The notes under the pieces: generated by a model | What the model saw: the letters and a program-made list of their open reading frames with translations, nothing else | Told to the model about the DNA's origin: nothing | The model's database searches: none | Part shown: positions 8,748 to 17,586 of the stretch, one piece after another | Numbering within the stretch: position 1 is the stretch's first letter | Layout of the letters: every line of letters starts with the position of its first letter | Program-made: the position numbers and the translations under genes | From: JBCBCP01 sp038530575 | Lineage (GTDB): Bacteria; Pseudomonadota; Alphaproteobacteria; Rhodobacterales; Rhodobacteraceae | Assembly: GCA_038530575.1 (NCBI GenBank) | Contig: JBCBCP010000006.1 | Coordinates: forward strand, 1 to 64,000 | Direction: 5' to 3' | Length of the DNA stretch: 64,000 nt

Positions 8748-10178
8748 ATGGCGGATTCGCCCGACTTTTTTGATGAACTCTCCGGTAATTCGGGCGCGCC
8801 CCGCGTCCCTTACAGCCGCTACTGCGACTGGTTTGACGGACAGGAGCTCAAGTCGTTAAAGCGCAAATCCTCGGAAGCTGAGTTGTTCTTTCGCCGAACC
8901 GGGATCACCTTCAATGTCTACGGCGCGGCTGAGGCGGACGAGCGGCTGATCCCCTTCGACATCGTGCCCCGCATCATTGCGGCCAAGGAATGGGCGCGCC
9001 TGACGCGCGGGATCGAGCAGCGCGTGCGCGCCATCAACGCGTTTCTGCATGACATCTACCACCGGCAGGAGATCCTGAAGGCCGGGCGGGTACCGGAGGC
9101 GCTCATCGCGCGCAATGACGCGTTCCTGCCGGAAATGATCGGTGCCGCGCCGCCAGGCGGCATCTACACGCACATCACAGGGATTGATCTGGTGCGCACC
9201 GGAGAGGACGAGTTTTTCGTGCTCGAGGACAATGCGCGCACGCCGTCGGGCGTCAGCTACATGCTGGAGAACCGCGAGACGATGCTGCAGATGTTTCCGG
9301 ACCTGTTCTCCAAAGTGCGGGTGCGGCCGGTGTCGAACTATCCAGCCATGCTACGCCGGGCGCTGGCGGCCTGCATGCCGGAAAATGCCTCCGGCGAGGG
9401 CACCGTCGCCGTGCTGACGCCGGGCATTCACAACTCGGCCTATTTCGAACATGCCTTTCTGGCCGACAATATGGGCGTCGAGCTGATCGAGGGCACCGAT
9501 CTGCGGGTGCAAAACGGCAAGGTCGCGATGCGCACCACGCGCGGCTACCGGCCGGTTGACGTGATCTACCGCCGGGTCGACGACGATTTTCTGGATCCGC
9601 TGAACTTCAATCGCGATAGCCTTCTGGGTGTGCCCGGAATTTTCGACGTCTACCGCGCGGGCGGGATCACTATTGCCAATGCCCCGGGCACAGGCATCGC
9701 CGATGACAAGGCCATCTACAGCTATATGCCCGACATCGTGGAGTTCTACACCGGCGAGGCGCCGATCCTGAAGAACGTGCCGACATGGCGCTGCAGCGAG
9801 CCAGAGGCGCTGGCTTACGTTCTCGATAACCTCGCCGAGTTGGTGGTTAAGGAAGTGCACGGCTCGGGCGGGTATGGCATGCTGGTCGGCCCCGCAGCCT
9901 CCAAAAAGGAAATCAGCGCGTTCCGGTCCAAGCTGAAGTCAAACCCCGGCAACTACATCGCGCAGCCGACGCTCGCGCTGTCGACCGTGCCTATTCTGAC
10001 CAAAGCGGGCCTTGCCCCAAGGCATGTCGATTTGCGGCCCTTTGCGCTTTTCTCGCCGCGCGGGGTCGAAATTACGCCGGGCGGGCTGACCCGTGTCGCA
10101 ATGAAATCAGGCAGCCTTGTCGTGAACTCTTCGCAGGGCGGCGGGACGAAAGACACCTGGGTGCTGGAGGACGACTGA
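8748..10178 (+). CDS. circularly permuted ATP-grasp type 1 protein
   Basis: 476 residues of the CP_ATPgrasp_1 (DUF404/DUF407) family. Hallmarks are LEDNARTPSGVSYMLENR, YRRVDDDFLDPL, ANAPGTGIADDKAIYSYMPD and VVKEVHGSGGYGMLVGP, the last being the nucleotide-binding lysine and glycine loop. The family is predicted to ligate amino groups to carboxylates (peptide-like bonds). Together with the alpha-E, transglutaminase-like and Anbu genes downstream it forms a cluster proposed in the literature to make and degrade a small modified peptide. It ends TGA directly before the ATG of the next gene. Start ATG 8748 follows AGGAGC. Confidence 0.93.
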   Translation: MADSPDFFDELSGNSGAPRVPYSRYCDWFDGQELKSLKRKSSEAELFFRRTGITFNVYGAAEADERLIPFDIVPRIIAAKEWARLTRGIEQRVRAINAFLHDIYHRQEILKAGRVPEALIARNDAFLPEMIGAAPPGGIYTHITGIDLVRTGEDEFFVLEDNARTPSGVSYMLENRETMLQMFPDLFSKVRVRPVSNYPAMLRRALAACMPENASGEGTVAVLTPGIHNSAYFEHAFLADNMGVELIEGTDLRVQNGKVAMRTTRGYRPVDVIYRRVDDDFLDPLNFNRDSLLGVPGIFDVYRAGGITIANAPGTGIADDKAIYSYMPDIVEFYTGEAPILKNVPTWRCSEPEALAYVLDNLAELVVKEVHGSGGYGMLVGPAASKKEISAFRSKLKSNPGNYIAQPTLALSTVPILTKAGLAPRHVDLRPFALFSPRGVEITPGGLTRVAMKSGSLVVNSSQGGGTKDTWVLEDD

Positions 10179-11108
10179 ATGCTCGGACGGACGGCAGGCG
10201 GGCTTTTCTGGATGTTCCGCTATCTTGAAAGGGCTGAGAACAGCGCCCGGTTGATTGAAGCAGGCTTTCGCATCGCGCTGACCCGGCCCGGTACGGACGA
10301 TTGGGCCAGCGTGCTCAAGACGGCTGGCGCGGCCGAGGCCATGGGCGGCGGCGCCAAAAGCCAGTCAGAAGCCATCGATTTCCTGCTGCGTGATCCAACC
10401 AACCCATCCTCGGTGATGTGTTGCATCTCGCTTGCGCGCCAAAACGCACGCATGGTGCGCACGGCGATCACCCGCGAGGTTTGGGAGGCGGTGAACGACA
10501 CCTACCTGTCGCTAAAAGCCCGTTTGGCCCGGCCGGTGCCGGAAAAAGACCTGACCGAGGTGCTGGGCCTGATCCGCCAGCAATCAGCGCTGGTGCGCGG
10601 CGCGCTGCATGGTTCTATGTTGCGCGACGATACGTTCGATTTCTGCCGGATCGGCACCTTTCTTGAACGCGCCGACAACACCGCCCGCATTCTGGACGTG
10701 AAATACTATGTTTTGCTGCCATCGGTGACCCATGTCGGCAGCACGCTGGACAACGTCCAGTGGGAAGTCATCCTGCGGTCGGTGGCTGGTGCGCGCGCCT
10801 TCGCGTGGCTGAACAAAGGCGAGATAACTGCAAAAGGCGTCACGGATTTCCTCGTATTTGACCCGCGCATGCCGCGATCCTTGCGCTTTGCCGTCAGCAA
10901 GATCCGTTCCAACCTCGACATGCTGGAAACCGACTACTTCGAGCGGCATGCCTGTCACGATCTTGCCGATGCGCTTGACGCCGCGCTGCGCCGCCAAAAC
11001 GTCGATCAAGTCTTTGAAACGGGCCTGCACGAGTTTCTGAGCGATTTTCTGAACCGGATTGGCGGCCTTGGTCGCGCGATCGAGAGTGACTACAGGTTTG
11101 CCGGCTGA
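10179..11108 (+). CDS. alpha-E domain protein (DUF403)
   Basis: 309-residue all-helical alpha-E protein, the constant companion of CP-ATP-grasp genes. Visible family features are MLGRTAGGLFWMFRYLERAE at the start, MVRTAITREVWEAVND and CRIGTFLERADNTARILDVKYYVLLP. The family has no solved catalytic role and is proposed to be an accessory subunit of the ligase. Its ATG abuts the preceding stop, and its stop TGA overlaps the next ATG (TGATG), so translation is coupled through the operon. Confidence 0.93.
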   Translation: MLGRTAGGLFWMFRYLERAENSARLIEAGFRIALTRPGTDDWASVLKTAGAAEAMGGGAKSQSEAIDFLLRDPTNPSSVMCCISLARQNARMVRTAITREVWEAVNDTYLSLKARLARPVPEKDLTEVLGLIRQQSALVRGALHGSMLRDDTFDFCRIGTFLERADNTARILDVKYYVLLPSVTHVGSTLDNVQWEVILRSVAGARAFAWLNKGEITAKGVTDFLVFDPRMPRSLRFAVSKIRSNLDMLETDYFERHACHDLADALDAALRRQNVDQVFETGLHEFLSDFLNRIGGLGRAIESDYRFAG

Positions 11109-11911
11109 TGCGCCTCCGAATTGATCACACCACAACCTACACCTTTGACGCGCCTGTCGAGTACGGGCTGCAGCAACTGCGCAAGACCCCCAAGAGCCGT
11201 GACGGCCAGCGGGTCGAGGATTGGTCGGTGGAGGTGAGCGGCGGCACGGTCGAAGCGGAGTTTACGGACGAGCATGCGAATGTCGTGAACCTCGTGGCCA
11301 TAACGCCAGGCGTCGAAGCGGTCACGTTGCGCTGTTCGGGCTATGTCGACGTCGAAGACCGCGGCGGCGTGGTCGGAGTGCAGAAAGGGCATGTCCCCTT
11401 GTGGCTGTTTAAACGCTCGACGCAGCTGACACGCGCAGGTGCCAATGTCCGGCGCCTGGCCAAAGGGCTGCGCGGCGAGCACACCGACGCGTTGCCCCCG
11501 CTGCACGCGCTGTCGGCGCGGATCCTGTCCGAAGTGCCCTACCAGATTGGCGAGACAGACGCGGAAACGACGGCAGACGCTGCAATCGAGGCCGGGCGCG
11601 GCGTCTGCCAGGACCACGCGCATATCTTTGTCGCAGCAGCCCGCGCGCTTGATATCCCTGCCCGGTACGTATCGGGCTACGTGATGTTGAACGACCGGAT
11701 CGATCAGGAGGCTGCGCATGCCTGGGCAGAAGCGCATGTAGACGGGCTGGGCTGGGTCGGTTTTGACGTCTCGAATGGTATTTCGCCCGATGCACGTTAC
11801 GTCCGTGTGGCGACGGGGCTGGACTACCGCGGCGCTGCACCTGTATCCGGAATCAGGCTCGGCGCGGCCGGCGAAAAGATGGACGTCACGATCGCTGTGC
11901 AGCAGCAGTAA
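11108..11911 (+). CDS. transglutaminase-like cysteine protease (Bact_transglu_N)
   Basis: 267 residues: an N-terminal beta domain (about 1-85), then a papain-like transglutaminase core. The catalytic triad is visible as Cys167 (GRGVCQDHAH), His204 (AAHAWAEA) and Asp220 (GWVGFDVSNG). In this operon type the enzyme is predicted to cleave or transfer an amide made by the ATP-grasp enzyme. No signal peptide. The start codon shares one base with the alpha-E stop. The Anbu gene follows 14 bases downstream. Confidence 0.92.
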   Translation: MRLRIDHTTTYTFDAPVEYGLQQLRKTPKSRDGQRVEDWSVEVSGGTVEAEFTDEHANVVNLVAITPGVEAVTLRCSGYVDVEDRGGVVGVQKGHVPLWLFKRSTQLTRAGANVRRLAKGLRGEHTDALPPLHALSARILSEVPYQIGETDAETTADAAIEAGRGVCQDHAHIFVAAARALDIPARYVSGYVMLNDRIDQEAAHAWAEAHVDGLGWVGFDVSNGISPDARYVRVATGLDYRGAAPVSGIRLGAAGEKMDVTIAVQQQ

Positions 11912-11925
11912 ACTGGGAAGACTTC

Positions 11926-12660
11926 ATGACTTATTGCGTGGGCCTGCGTCTGAACCGCGGCCTGGTGTTCATGTCCGACACGCGCACCAATGCGGGCGTC
12001 GACAACATCAGTGTGTTTCGCAAGATGTTTCATTGGGAGACAGAAGGCGAGCGGGCCATCACCATGATGACCGCTGGCAACCTTGCCACCACTCAGGCCG
12101 TGGTCAGCCTGCTGAACGAACGCGCCATACCTGCCGAAGATCGTGGCCAGCCATCGCTTTTGGAAGTGCCGTCAATGTACAGGGCCGCCGAACTGGTCGG
12201 CAAAACCCTGCGCGAGGTGATCGCGAACCAGACCGGCACGGGCCAGGAGGCAGAGGCGTTTTCGGCCACGATCATTCTGGGCGGGCAAGTGCGGGGCGGC
12301 GAGCCACGCCTGTTCCTGATCTATCCCGAGGGCAACTTTATCGAAGTGTCCGAAGAAACCCCGTTTTTCCAGATTGGCGAGACCAAATACGGCAAACCAA
12401 TCCTCGTGCGTGCCTATGACCCGGACATGTCCTTTGAAGAGGCGGTAAAGCTGGTCATGCTGAGCTTTGACTCTACGATCAAAGCGAACCTGAGTGTCGG
12501 CCTGCCGCTGGATCTGCACCTTTATGAGGCGGATAGCTTTCAGCTGGGCCGGGTGCGGCGGATCGAGCCCGGGAATGCGTTTTTCGAGACGCTGTCTTCA
12601 GGATGGGGCGACGCGCTGCGCGATGCGTTCCAGCATTTGCCCGACTACGCGCTGGACTAG
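11926..12660 (+). CDS. Anbu-type proteasome-related peptidase
   Basis: 244-residue Ntn-hydrolase of the ancestral beta subunit (Anbu) family, a relative of HslV and the 20S beta subunit. The nucleophile would be Thr2 exposed after Met removal (MTYCVGL), with Asp18 (MSDTRTN) and Lys33 (FRKMF) in the expected places. The segment AFSATIILGGQ and the C-terminal YALD match the family. Anbu forms open helical rings in the homologues studied. It closes the four-gene operon; a palindrome triplet begins right after its TAG stop. Substrate unknown. Confidence 0.92.
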   Translation: MTYCVGLRLNRGLVFMSDTRTNAGVDNISVFRKMFHWETEGERAITMMTAGNLATTQAVVSLLNERAIPAEDRGQPSLLEVPSMYRAAELVGKTLREVIANQTGTGQEAEAFSATIILGGQVRGGEPRLFLIYPEGNFIEVSEETPFFQIGETKYGKPILVRAYDPDMSFEEAVKLVMLSFDSTIKANLSVGLPLDLHLYEADSFQLGRVRRIEPGNAFFETLSSGWGDALRDAFQHLPDYALD

Positions 12661-12730
12661 GCAATTCTTTGAAGAATTGCCCGGTGGCGATCCTTCAAGG
12701 ATCGCTGGGGATCGTTTCTTCAAAGAAACG
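12661..12730. repeat. tandem palindrome triplet after the Anbu gene
   Basis: GCAATTCTTTGAAGAATTGC (12661-12680) starts at the base after the Anbu stop. GCGATCCTTCAAGGATCGC (12687-12705) and CGTTTCTTCAAAGAAACG (12713-12730) follow. Arms are perfect, spacers 6-7 bases, and no T-tract follows. The outer arms differ but every unit keeps CTT-n(1-2)-AAG at the centre. Confidence 0.87.
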
Positions 12731-12820
12731 AGGGGCCGGATTGCGGCTTTCCCTCTCGTGACATGTGCCCGCGGCACCTGCACTGTCGGACTACGCCATT
12801 TAGCCTTTGGCGAAAAGGCT

Positions 12821-12896
12821 TGGTGGGTGGTGAGGGGCTCGAACCCCCGACATTTTCGGTGTAAACGAAACGCTCTACCAACTGAGCTAACCACCC
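12821..12896 (-). tRNA. tRNA-Val (TAC)
   Basis: 76-nt cloverleaf: acceptor GGGTGGT pairing with ACCACCC, D-arm GCTCAGTTGGTAGAGC, anticodon stem TTTCG/CGAAA with loop TTTACAC (TAC), T-arm GGGGGTTCGAGCCCC, encoded CCA. A hairpin AGCCTTT/AAAGGCT with no T-run lies at 12803-12821 just beyond the 3' end. Confidence 0.97.
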
Positions 12897-12930
12897 TTGC
12901 CGCGCAAATAGCGCGAGTTGGGTGTGGGCT

Positions 12931-13521
12931 TCAACCCTCTTCCCGCAAGCATGTTTGTACACCGCCGCACAAGGCGTACACCACGCCCTGCCCGCCACCG
13001 ACTTCTTCGAACGCATCCACCGGTAGGCCCTGCAGGTGACAGCGCAATACTCGGCTGGTGATCCCGTGCGTCACGATCACCGCTGGACCCTGCAATGCCA
13101 TCAGGAACGCCTGAGTGCGTGCGCCAAGTGCCATCAGCCCTTCACCTCCGGGGGCGTGATCGTACCAGGCCAACCCCTCTGCCTGAAAGAGCGCAGGATG
13201 CGCTGCCGCAAGCTCTGCACGCAGCTTGCCAGTCCAGTCGCCCATGGCAATTTCAGCCAACGCTGCATCCGTGCGCAGGGGCGTTTCCGCCCCGGCTGCA
13301 ATACGTGCTGTAGCCTGCGCGCGTCCCTGAGGGCTGACCCACCAGTCGAACCCCAGCCCGCCATTTTCGCGCACAAGCCGCCCTTGCGCTGCCGCATGCG
13401 CACGCCCGCGCTGCGTCAACGGCGAGTCCAAAGCGCCTTGCAGGCGGCCCGCGCGGTTCCACTCGGTTTCGCCATGGCGCAGGATCAGACAGTCAGGGAA
13501 TGTGGTCATAGCGCTGGACAT
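12931..13521 (-). CDS. histidine phosphatase family protein
   Basis: 196 residues. The phosphohistidine motif LRHGETEWN (His16), the second-half EIAMGDWTGK and the proton-donor Glu (GGEG) plus THGITSRVLR place it in the phosphoglycerate-mutase-like phosphatases (cobalamin phosphatase/broad-specificity branch). It would hydrolyse small phosphomonoesters in the cytosol; the substrate is not evident. ATG 13509 (MTTF) is an equally good start. Divergent from the exported protein gene at 13550. Confidence 0.88.
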   Translation of the reverse strand: MSSAMTTFPDCLILRHGETEWNRAGRLQGALDSPLTQRGRAHAAAQGRLVRENGGLGFDWWVSPQGRAQATARIAAGAETPLRTDAALAEIAMGDWTGKLRAELAAAHPALFQAEGLAWYDHAPGGEGLMALGARTQAFLMALQGPAVIVTHGITSRVLRCHLQGLPVDAFEEVGGGQGVVYALCGGVQTCLREEG

Positions 13522-13549
13522 ACGCGCGAGGGTACTTAGCTATCAACCC

Positions 13550-14245
13550 ATGAGACGCGTCGCTGTCACACTTGCCCCGCTTTCGCTGGCCGCCGGGCTT
13601 GCTTCGGTCCTGCCCGCCGCAAGCGCGGAGCTGACGGTGATCGTGAACCGCAGCGACGCTGGCACCGAAGTCTACCTGTCGGCCCCTGCCCCTGACCTTT
13701 TCACGCTGACCGCCACGTCTCCTGACGTCGTGCCGGGCGGTGGTGGTGCGGTGGATATCGCGGCCTTTTCCCAAGGCACGTGGGAGATTGGTGATGCGCT
13801 TTTCGCCAACAGCAGGCTGGAAATCGGGGGCGCGGCCGCACCGCTCGAAGCAATGTCATTCATGCTGCATGCGGCGTCCGAAGCGATGCCGATGGACACG
13901 CCGCTAGATGCATTGATGGCCATTGAACTCTGCAACGTTGCCGAGCCGGGCCAGACGCAGGACTGGGATGCGCTGGTTGGGTATGTGGGCTATTTCACAC
14001 CGCGTGTTGCCGCGGGCGACACCATCACGCTGGACCTTCCGCTGCAGACAGAAGTGACCGCCCGCGTGATCGACGCCGCAACTGACGGCACCCTGCGCGA
14101 ATGGCGCACCACGCTTGGTCCCAAAGAGGCGCTGCTGCTGTCCCCGCCGGAGACGCGGCAGTCGGGCCTCTGGCCGCTTGGCGGACTGGCGGTTTTCGCG
14201 GCAGTGGTGTGCGCCGCGCTGATCGGGCGTTTGCGGCGCGCCTGA
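13550..14245 (+). CDS. exported, C-terminally membrane-anchored protein of unknown function
   Basis: 231 residues. An N-terminal signal peptide (MRRVAVTLAPLSLAAGLASV, then LPAASA cleavage site) is followed by a beta-rich acidic domain with a single Cys, and a C-terminal hydrophobic helix (GLWPLGGLAVFAAVVCAALI) ending in RLRRA. This predicts a periplasmic domain anchored to the inner membrane. No family recognised. I use ATG 13550 because the signal peptide begins there; the frame is open a little further upstream. The gene is monocistronic. Confidence 0.65.
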   Translation: MRRVAVTLAPLSLAAGLASVLPAASAELTVIVNRSDAGTEVYLSAPAPDLFTLTATSPDVVPGGGGAVDIAAFSQGTWEIGDALFANSRLEIGGAAAPLEAMSFMLHAASEAMPMDTPLDALMAIELCNVAEPGQTQDWDALVGYVGYFTPRVAAGDTITLDLPLQTEVTARVIDAATDGTLREWRTTLGPKEALLLSPPETRQSGLWPLGGLAVFAAVVCAALIGRLRRA

Positions 14246-14329
14246 GGCTGAGGCCACTGCGCATCTGTCGCGGTTAGCTTACGGCCCACGCTCGGTCATC
14301 AATGAACGCGCAACATTCGAATTGGAGAA

Positions 14330-14360
14330 CGGTGGGTAATAAGAGATTTGAACGCCTGAC
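14330..14360 (-). repeat. remnant of a tRNA-Val 3' end
   Basis: These 31 bases match the last 31 bases of tRNA-Val (CAC) at 14453-14483 in 27 positions, in the same orientation and 123 bases beyond its 3' end. The copy covers the T-loop, acceptor 3' strand and CCA, but one T-stem pair is broken and CCA reads CCG. The rest of a cloverleaf is absent. This is the form left by an integrated element that used the tRNA 3' end, or by a decayed tandem tRNA copy. Confidence 0.6.
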
Positions 14361-14452
14361 CCAGCGTGCCGCGCAGCGGTGCGCGGCGGTCAGGGTGAGC
14401 CGTCGACACCTACAAAACGGATCGGCAATACGAAACGTTCGGGCAAGAATAA

Positions 14453-14527
14453 TGGTGGGTGATAAGAGATTCGAACTCCTGACATCTTCGATGTGAACGA
14501 AGCGCTCTACCACTGAGCTAATCACCC
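14453..14527 (-). tRNA. tRNA-Val (CAC)
   Basis: 75-nt cloverleaf with acceptor GGGTGAT/ATCACCC, D-arm GCTCAGTGGTAGAGC, anticodon stem CTTCG/CGAAG with loop TTCACAT (CAC), T-arm AGGAGTTCGAATCTCTT and encoded CCA. Its 3' end is partly duplicated at 14330. Confidence 0.96.
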
Positions 14528-14606
14528 GTGCAGGCGGAGTTACGGCAACCGCGCCTGCCTTTCAAGTCCTTCATCGCGCAAAAATGGGCCGGACCCGCCT
14601 GCGGGT

Positions 14607-15020
14607 TTACTCCGCTGCCTCGGGCGCGGTTTCGGGCGTAGGTGCAGCGCTGGCGCCGGGTTTGCTTTGACGGACACGGGTCACCATGACCTTGGCATTG
14701 GCAAGCTCCTTGGCACGCTTGACCTTGATTTTGCCCATGGGCTGCAAGTTCAACTCGCGCCCTTCGGCCAAGGCCTCACCAAGCACATCGAGCATGGCTT
14801 CGATCGTGGGCTTTGCATCTTTCTTCTTGATGCCGGAGCGCGCGACGACAGCCTCGATCAGCTCTTTTTTGTTCATGACCGGACCCGATACGACGGGTGC
14901 GGGCGCATCGACCACAACAGGCGCGGCCTTGGGCGCCGCGGTTTTGCGCGCAGTGCTGGATGTCGTCTTGCGCGCCGTCGTCTTTTTGGTCGTTGTGGTC
15001 TTTTTAGAGGTTGTGGTCAT
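14607..15020 (-). CDS. HU family DNA-binding protein with basic N-terminal tail
   Basis: 137 residues. The first 40 or so are a Thr/Lys/Ala/Pro-rich, histone-H1-like tail (MTTTSKKTTTTKKTTARKTT). An HU-like fold follows from about residue 49 (MNKKELIEAVVARSGIKKKD), then ELNLQPMGKIKVKRAKE, the DNA-binding arm, and an acidic-Ala tail. It would be a nucleoid-associated architectural protein. Tailed HU-like proteins are common in Rhodobacterales. It lies downstream of lon in the same orientation, separated from it by lon's terminator, so it has its own promoter. Confidence 0.85.
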   Translation of the reverse strand: MTTTSKKTTTTKKTTARKTTSSTARKTAAPKAAPVVVDAPAPVVSGPVMNKKELIEAVVARSGIKKKDAKPTIEAMLDVLGEALAEGRELNLQPMGKIKVKRAKELANAKVMVTRVRQSKPGASAAPTPETAPEAAE

Positions 15021-15122
15021 GCTCGGAGCCTATTGTTGCTGTTTCGGACACAATAACGCGACCCGTGGTAATTTTCCATGCGTCTATCACCACAAGGTAA
15101 AAATCGCGGCACTCATGCCACG

Positions 15123-15154
15123 AAAAAAGGCCCCGCCAAATGCTGGCGGGGCCT
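15123..15154 (-). terminator. intrinsic terminator of lon
   Basis: On the minus strand AGGCCCCGCCA, loop of 5, TGGCGGGGCCT, then TTTTTTCG. The 11-bp stem and T-run begin 23 bases after the lon stop. Confidence 0.92.
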
Positions 15155-15177
15155 GATCTGTCCAAGTGATGCGGGCG

Positions 15178-17586
15178 TCAGTGCGCGGTGGCCCCTGCCC
15201 CGGCATCACGAGCGGTTGCAGCGGCAGCAGCGGCAGCTTCTTCTGCCGCCTCGTCCCACTCGATCGGCTCTGGCGTGCCGACAAGTGCGCGCTCCAGAAC
15301 TTCGGTGACATGGGTGACCGGGATGATCTCCAGCCCCTCTTTCACGTTGTCCGGGATCTCAGCCAGATCCTTTTCGTTCTCTTCGGGGATCAGCACCGTC
15401 TTGATGCCGCCGCGCAGAGCCGCGAGCAGTTTCTCCTTCAGCCCGCCAATGGGCATGGCGTTGCCGCGCAGCGACACCTCGCCGGTCATGGCGATATCCT
15501 TGCGCACCGGAATGCCCGTCAGGACCGACACGATGGAGGTGACCATGGCCAGACCCGCCGAGGGGCCATCCTTTGGCGTCGCGCCATCGGGGACGTGGAC
15601 GTGGATGTCCATCTTGTCGAAGGCCGGGGGCTTTACCCCGATCTGCGGGCTGATAGAGCGGACATAGGAGCTGGCCGCGTCGATGGATTCCTTCATCACA
15701 TCGCCCAGTTTCCCGGTCGTCTTCATCCGGCCTTTACCCGGCAGCTTCAGCGCCTCGATGTGCAAGAGATCACCGCCCACGGACGTGTAGGCCAGACCCG
15801 TCACGACCCCAATCGCATCATCCTTTTCGGCCAGCCCATAGCGGAACTTCTTGACCCCGAGGAAGTCGGGCAGGTTTTCGTCGGTGACGACGATCTCCTT
15901 TTCCTCCTTCTTGACGATCTTGGTCAGCGCCTTGCGGGCGGTCTTGCCAATCTCGCGTTCGAGGTTCCGAACGCCCGCCTCGCGGGTGTAGTGCTGGATG
16001 ATGCCCGAAAGGCCCTCGTCCGTCAGCTCGAACTCGCCCTTTTTCAGGCCGTGGTTCTTGATCTGCTTGGGCAGCAGGTGCTGCTTGGCGATCTCGCGCT
16101 TTTCGTCCTCGGTGTAGCCCGCGAGCGGAATGATCTCCATCCGGTCGAGGAGCGGGCCAGGCATGTTGTAGCTGTTCGAGGTCGTCAGGAACATCACGTT
16201 GGACAGGTCGTATTCGACCTCAAGGTAGTGGTCCACAAACGTCCCGTTCTGCTCCGGATCAAGCACTTCGAGCATGGCCGACGCTGGGTCGCCCCGGAAG
16301 TCCTGCCCCATCTTGTCGATCTCATCGAGAAGGATGAGCGGGTTCGTCGTCTTGGCCTTCTTCAGCGCCTGAATGATCTTGCCCGGCATGGAGCCGATAT
16401 AGGTCCGGCGGTGACCGCGAATTTCGCTCTCGTCCCGCACGCCGCCCAGCGAGATGCGGATGAACTCACGCCCCGTCGCCTTCGCCACGGATTTGCCAAG
16501 CGAGGTCTTGCCCACGCCCGGAGGGCCGACAAGGCACAAGATCGGCCCCTTCAGCTTTTTCGAGCGTTGCTGCACCGCGAGATACTCAACGATCCGCTCC
16601 TTGACCTTCTCAAGGCCATAGTGGTCGTCATCGAGGATCTGCTGCGCGCGGCCAAGATCCTTCTTCACGCGGGATTTCACACCCCACGGGATCGACAACA
16701 TCCAGTCGAGATAGTTGCGCACAACCGTCGCCTCGGCGGACATGGGTGACATTGTCTTGAGCTTTTTCAGCTCTGCGTCCGCCTTTTCCTTGGCTTCCTT
16801 CGACAGCTTGGTTTCGGCGATCTTCGCCTCAAGCTCGGCAATCTCGTTCTTGCCGTCCTCGCCGTCCCCCAGCTCTTGCTGGATCGCCTTCATCTGTTCG
16901 TTCAGGTAATACTCGCGCTGGGTCCGCTCCATCTGGGACTTCACGCGGGTCTTTATCTTCTTCTCGACCTGCAGCACCGACAGCTCGCCCTGCATCAGGC
17001 CATAGACCTTCTCCAGCCGCTCGCTCACGCTGAGCGTTTCAAGCAAGTCCTGTTTCTGGTCGACCTCGATGCCGAGGTGGCCGGCGACAAGGTCAGCGAG
17101 CTTGGCCGGCTCGGTCGCCTCGCCCACGGCCGACAAAGCCTCTTCTGGCACGTTCTTCTTGACCTTGGCGTAACGCTCGAACTCATCAGCCACGGAGCGC
17201 AGCAGCGCTTCGGTCGTAGCAGCGTCGCCTGGCATCTCGGTCAGATACTCTGCCCGCGCTTCAAAGAAGTTGTCGTTCTCAAGATAATCAGTGATGCGCA
17301 CGCGCGCCTGCCCCTCGACCAGCACTTTGACCGTGCCATCGGGCAGTTTCAGAAGTTGCAGCACATTGGCCAGCACGCCGGCCTTGTAGATGCCGGAGCT
17401 TTCTGGATCGTCCTCGGATGGGTCAACTTGGCTCGACAGCAGAATCTGCTTGTCGTCCTGCATCACTTCCTCAAGCGCGCGGACCGATTTGTCACGGCCC
17501 ACGAACAGCGGCACGATCATGTGGGGGAACACAACGATGTCGCGCAATGGCAGCACCGGGTAGGAAGCGTTGAGAGGCTCTTGCAT
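15178..17586 (-). CDS. lon: ATP-dependent protease Lon
   Basis: 802 residues, normal for bacterial Lon (LonA). The N-terminal substrate domain begins YPVLPLRDIVVFPHMIVPL. A coiled-coil linker follows, then an AAA+ module with Walker A GPPGVGKTSLGKS and Walker B PLILLDEIDKMG. The C-terminal Ser-Lys protease has the nucleophile in DGPSAGLAM. It degrades misfolded and regulatory proteins in the cytosol. Start ATG 17586 has AAGGA upstream; the longer frame to 17700 is not coding-like. It is monocistronic with a strong terminator. I saw no clear heat-shock promoter. Confidence 0.97.
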   Translation of the reverse strand: MQEPLNASYPVLPLRDIVVFPHMIVPLFVGRDKSVRALEEVMQDDKQILLSSQVDPSEDDPESSGIYKAGVLANVLQLLKLPDGTVKVLVEGQARVRITDYLENDNFFEARAEYLTEMPGDAATTEALLRSVADEFERYAKVKKNVPEEALSAVGEATEPAKLADLVAGHLGIEVDQKQDLLETLSVSERLEKVYGLMQGELSVLQVEKKIKTRVKSQMERTQREYYLNEQMKAIQQELGDGEDGKNEIAELEAKIAETKLSKEAKEKADAELKKLKTMSPMSAEATVVRNYLDWMLSIPWGVKSRVKKDLGRAQQILDDDHYGLEKVKERIVEYLAVQQRSKKLKGPILCLVGPPGVGKTSLGKSVAKATGREFIRISLGGVRDESEIRGHRRTYIGSMPGKIIQALKKAKTTNPLILLDEIDKMGQDFRGDPASAMLEVLDPEQNGTFVDHYLEVEYDLSNVMFLTTSNSYNMPGPLLDRMEIIPLAGYTEDEKREIAKQHLLPKQIKNHGLKKGEFELTDEGLSGIIQHYTREAGVRNLEREIGKTARKALTKIVKKEEKEIVVTDENLPDFLGVKKFRYGLAEKDDAIGVVTGLAYTSVGGDLLHIEALKLPGKGRMKTTGKLGDVMKESIDAASSYVRSISPQIGVKPPAFDKMDIHVHVPDGATPKDGPSAGLAMVTSIVSVLTGIPVRKDIAMTGEVSLRGNAMPIGGLKEKLLAALRGGIKTVLIPEENEKDLAEIPDNVKEGLEIIPVTHVTEVLERALVGTPEPIEWDEAAEEAAAAAAATARDAGAGATAH

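Larger units (their letters stand above)
14246..14606. other. gap holding tRNA-Val (CAC) and a tRNA 3' remnant
   Basis: The 361 bases between the exported protein and the HU gene contain no convincing protein gene. They hold tRNA-Val (CAC) at 14453-14527, a 31-base imperfect copy of its 3' end at 14330-14360, and a hairpin CCGCGC/GCGCGG near 14369-14387. Confidence 0.7.

Noticed and set aside
12661..12730. Tandem palindromes as terminal repeats of an insertion sequence
   Set aside because: No transposase, no target duplication and arm sequences differ between units.
15166..16749. 527-residue plus-strand frame opposite lon
   Set aside because: Composition mirrors lon codons (Leu/Arg/His/Asp runs) and lacks any domain; lon is certain.
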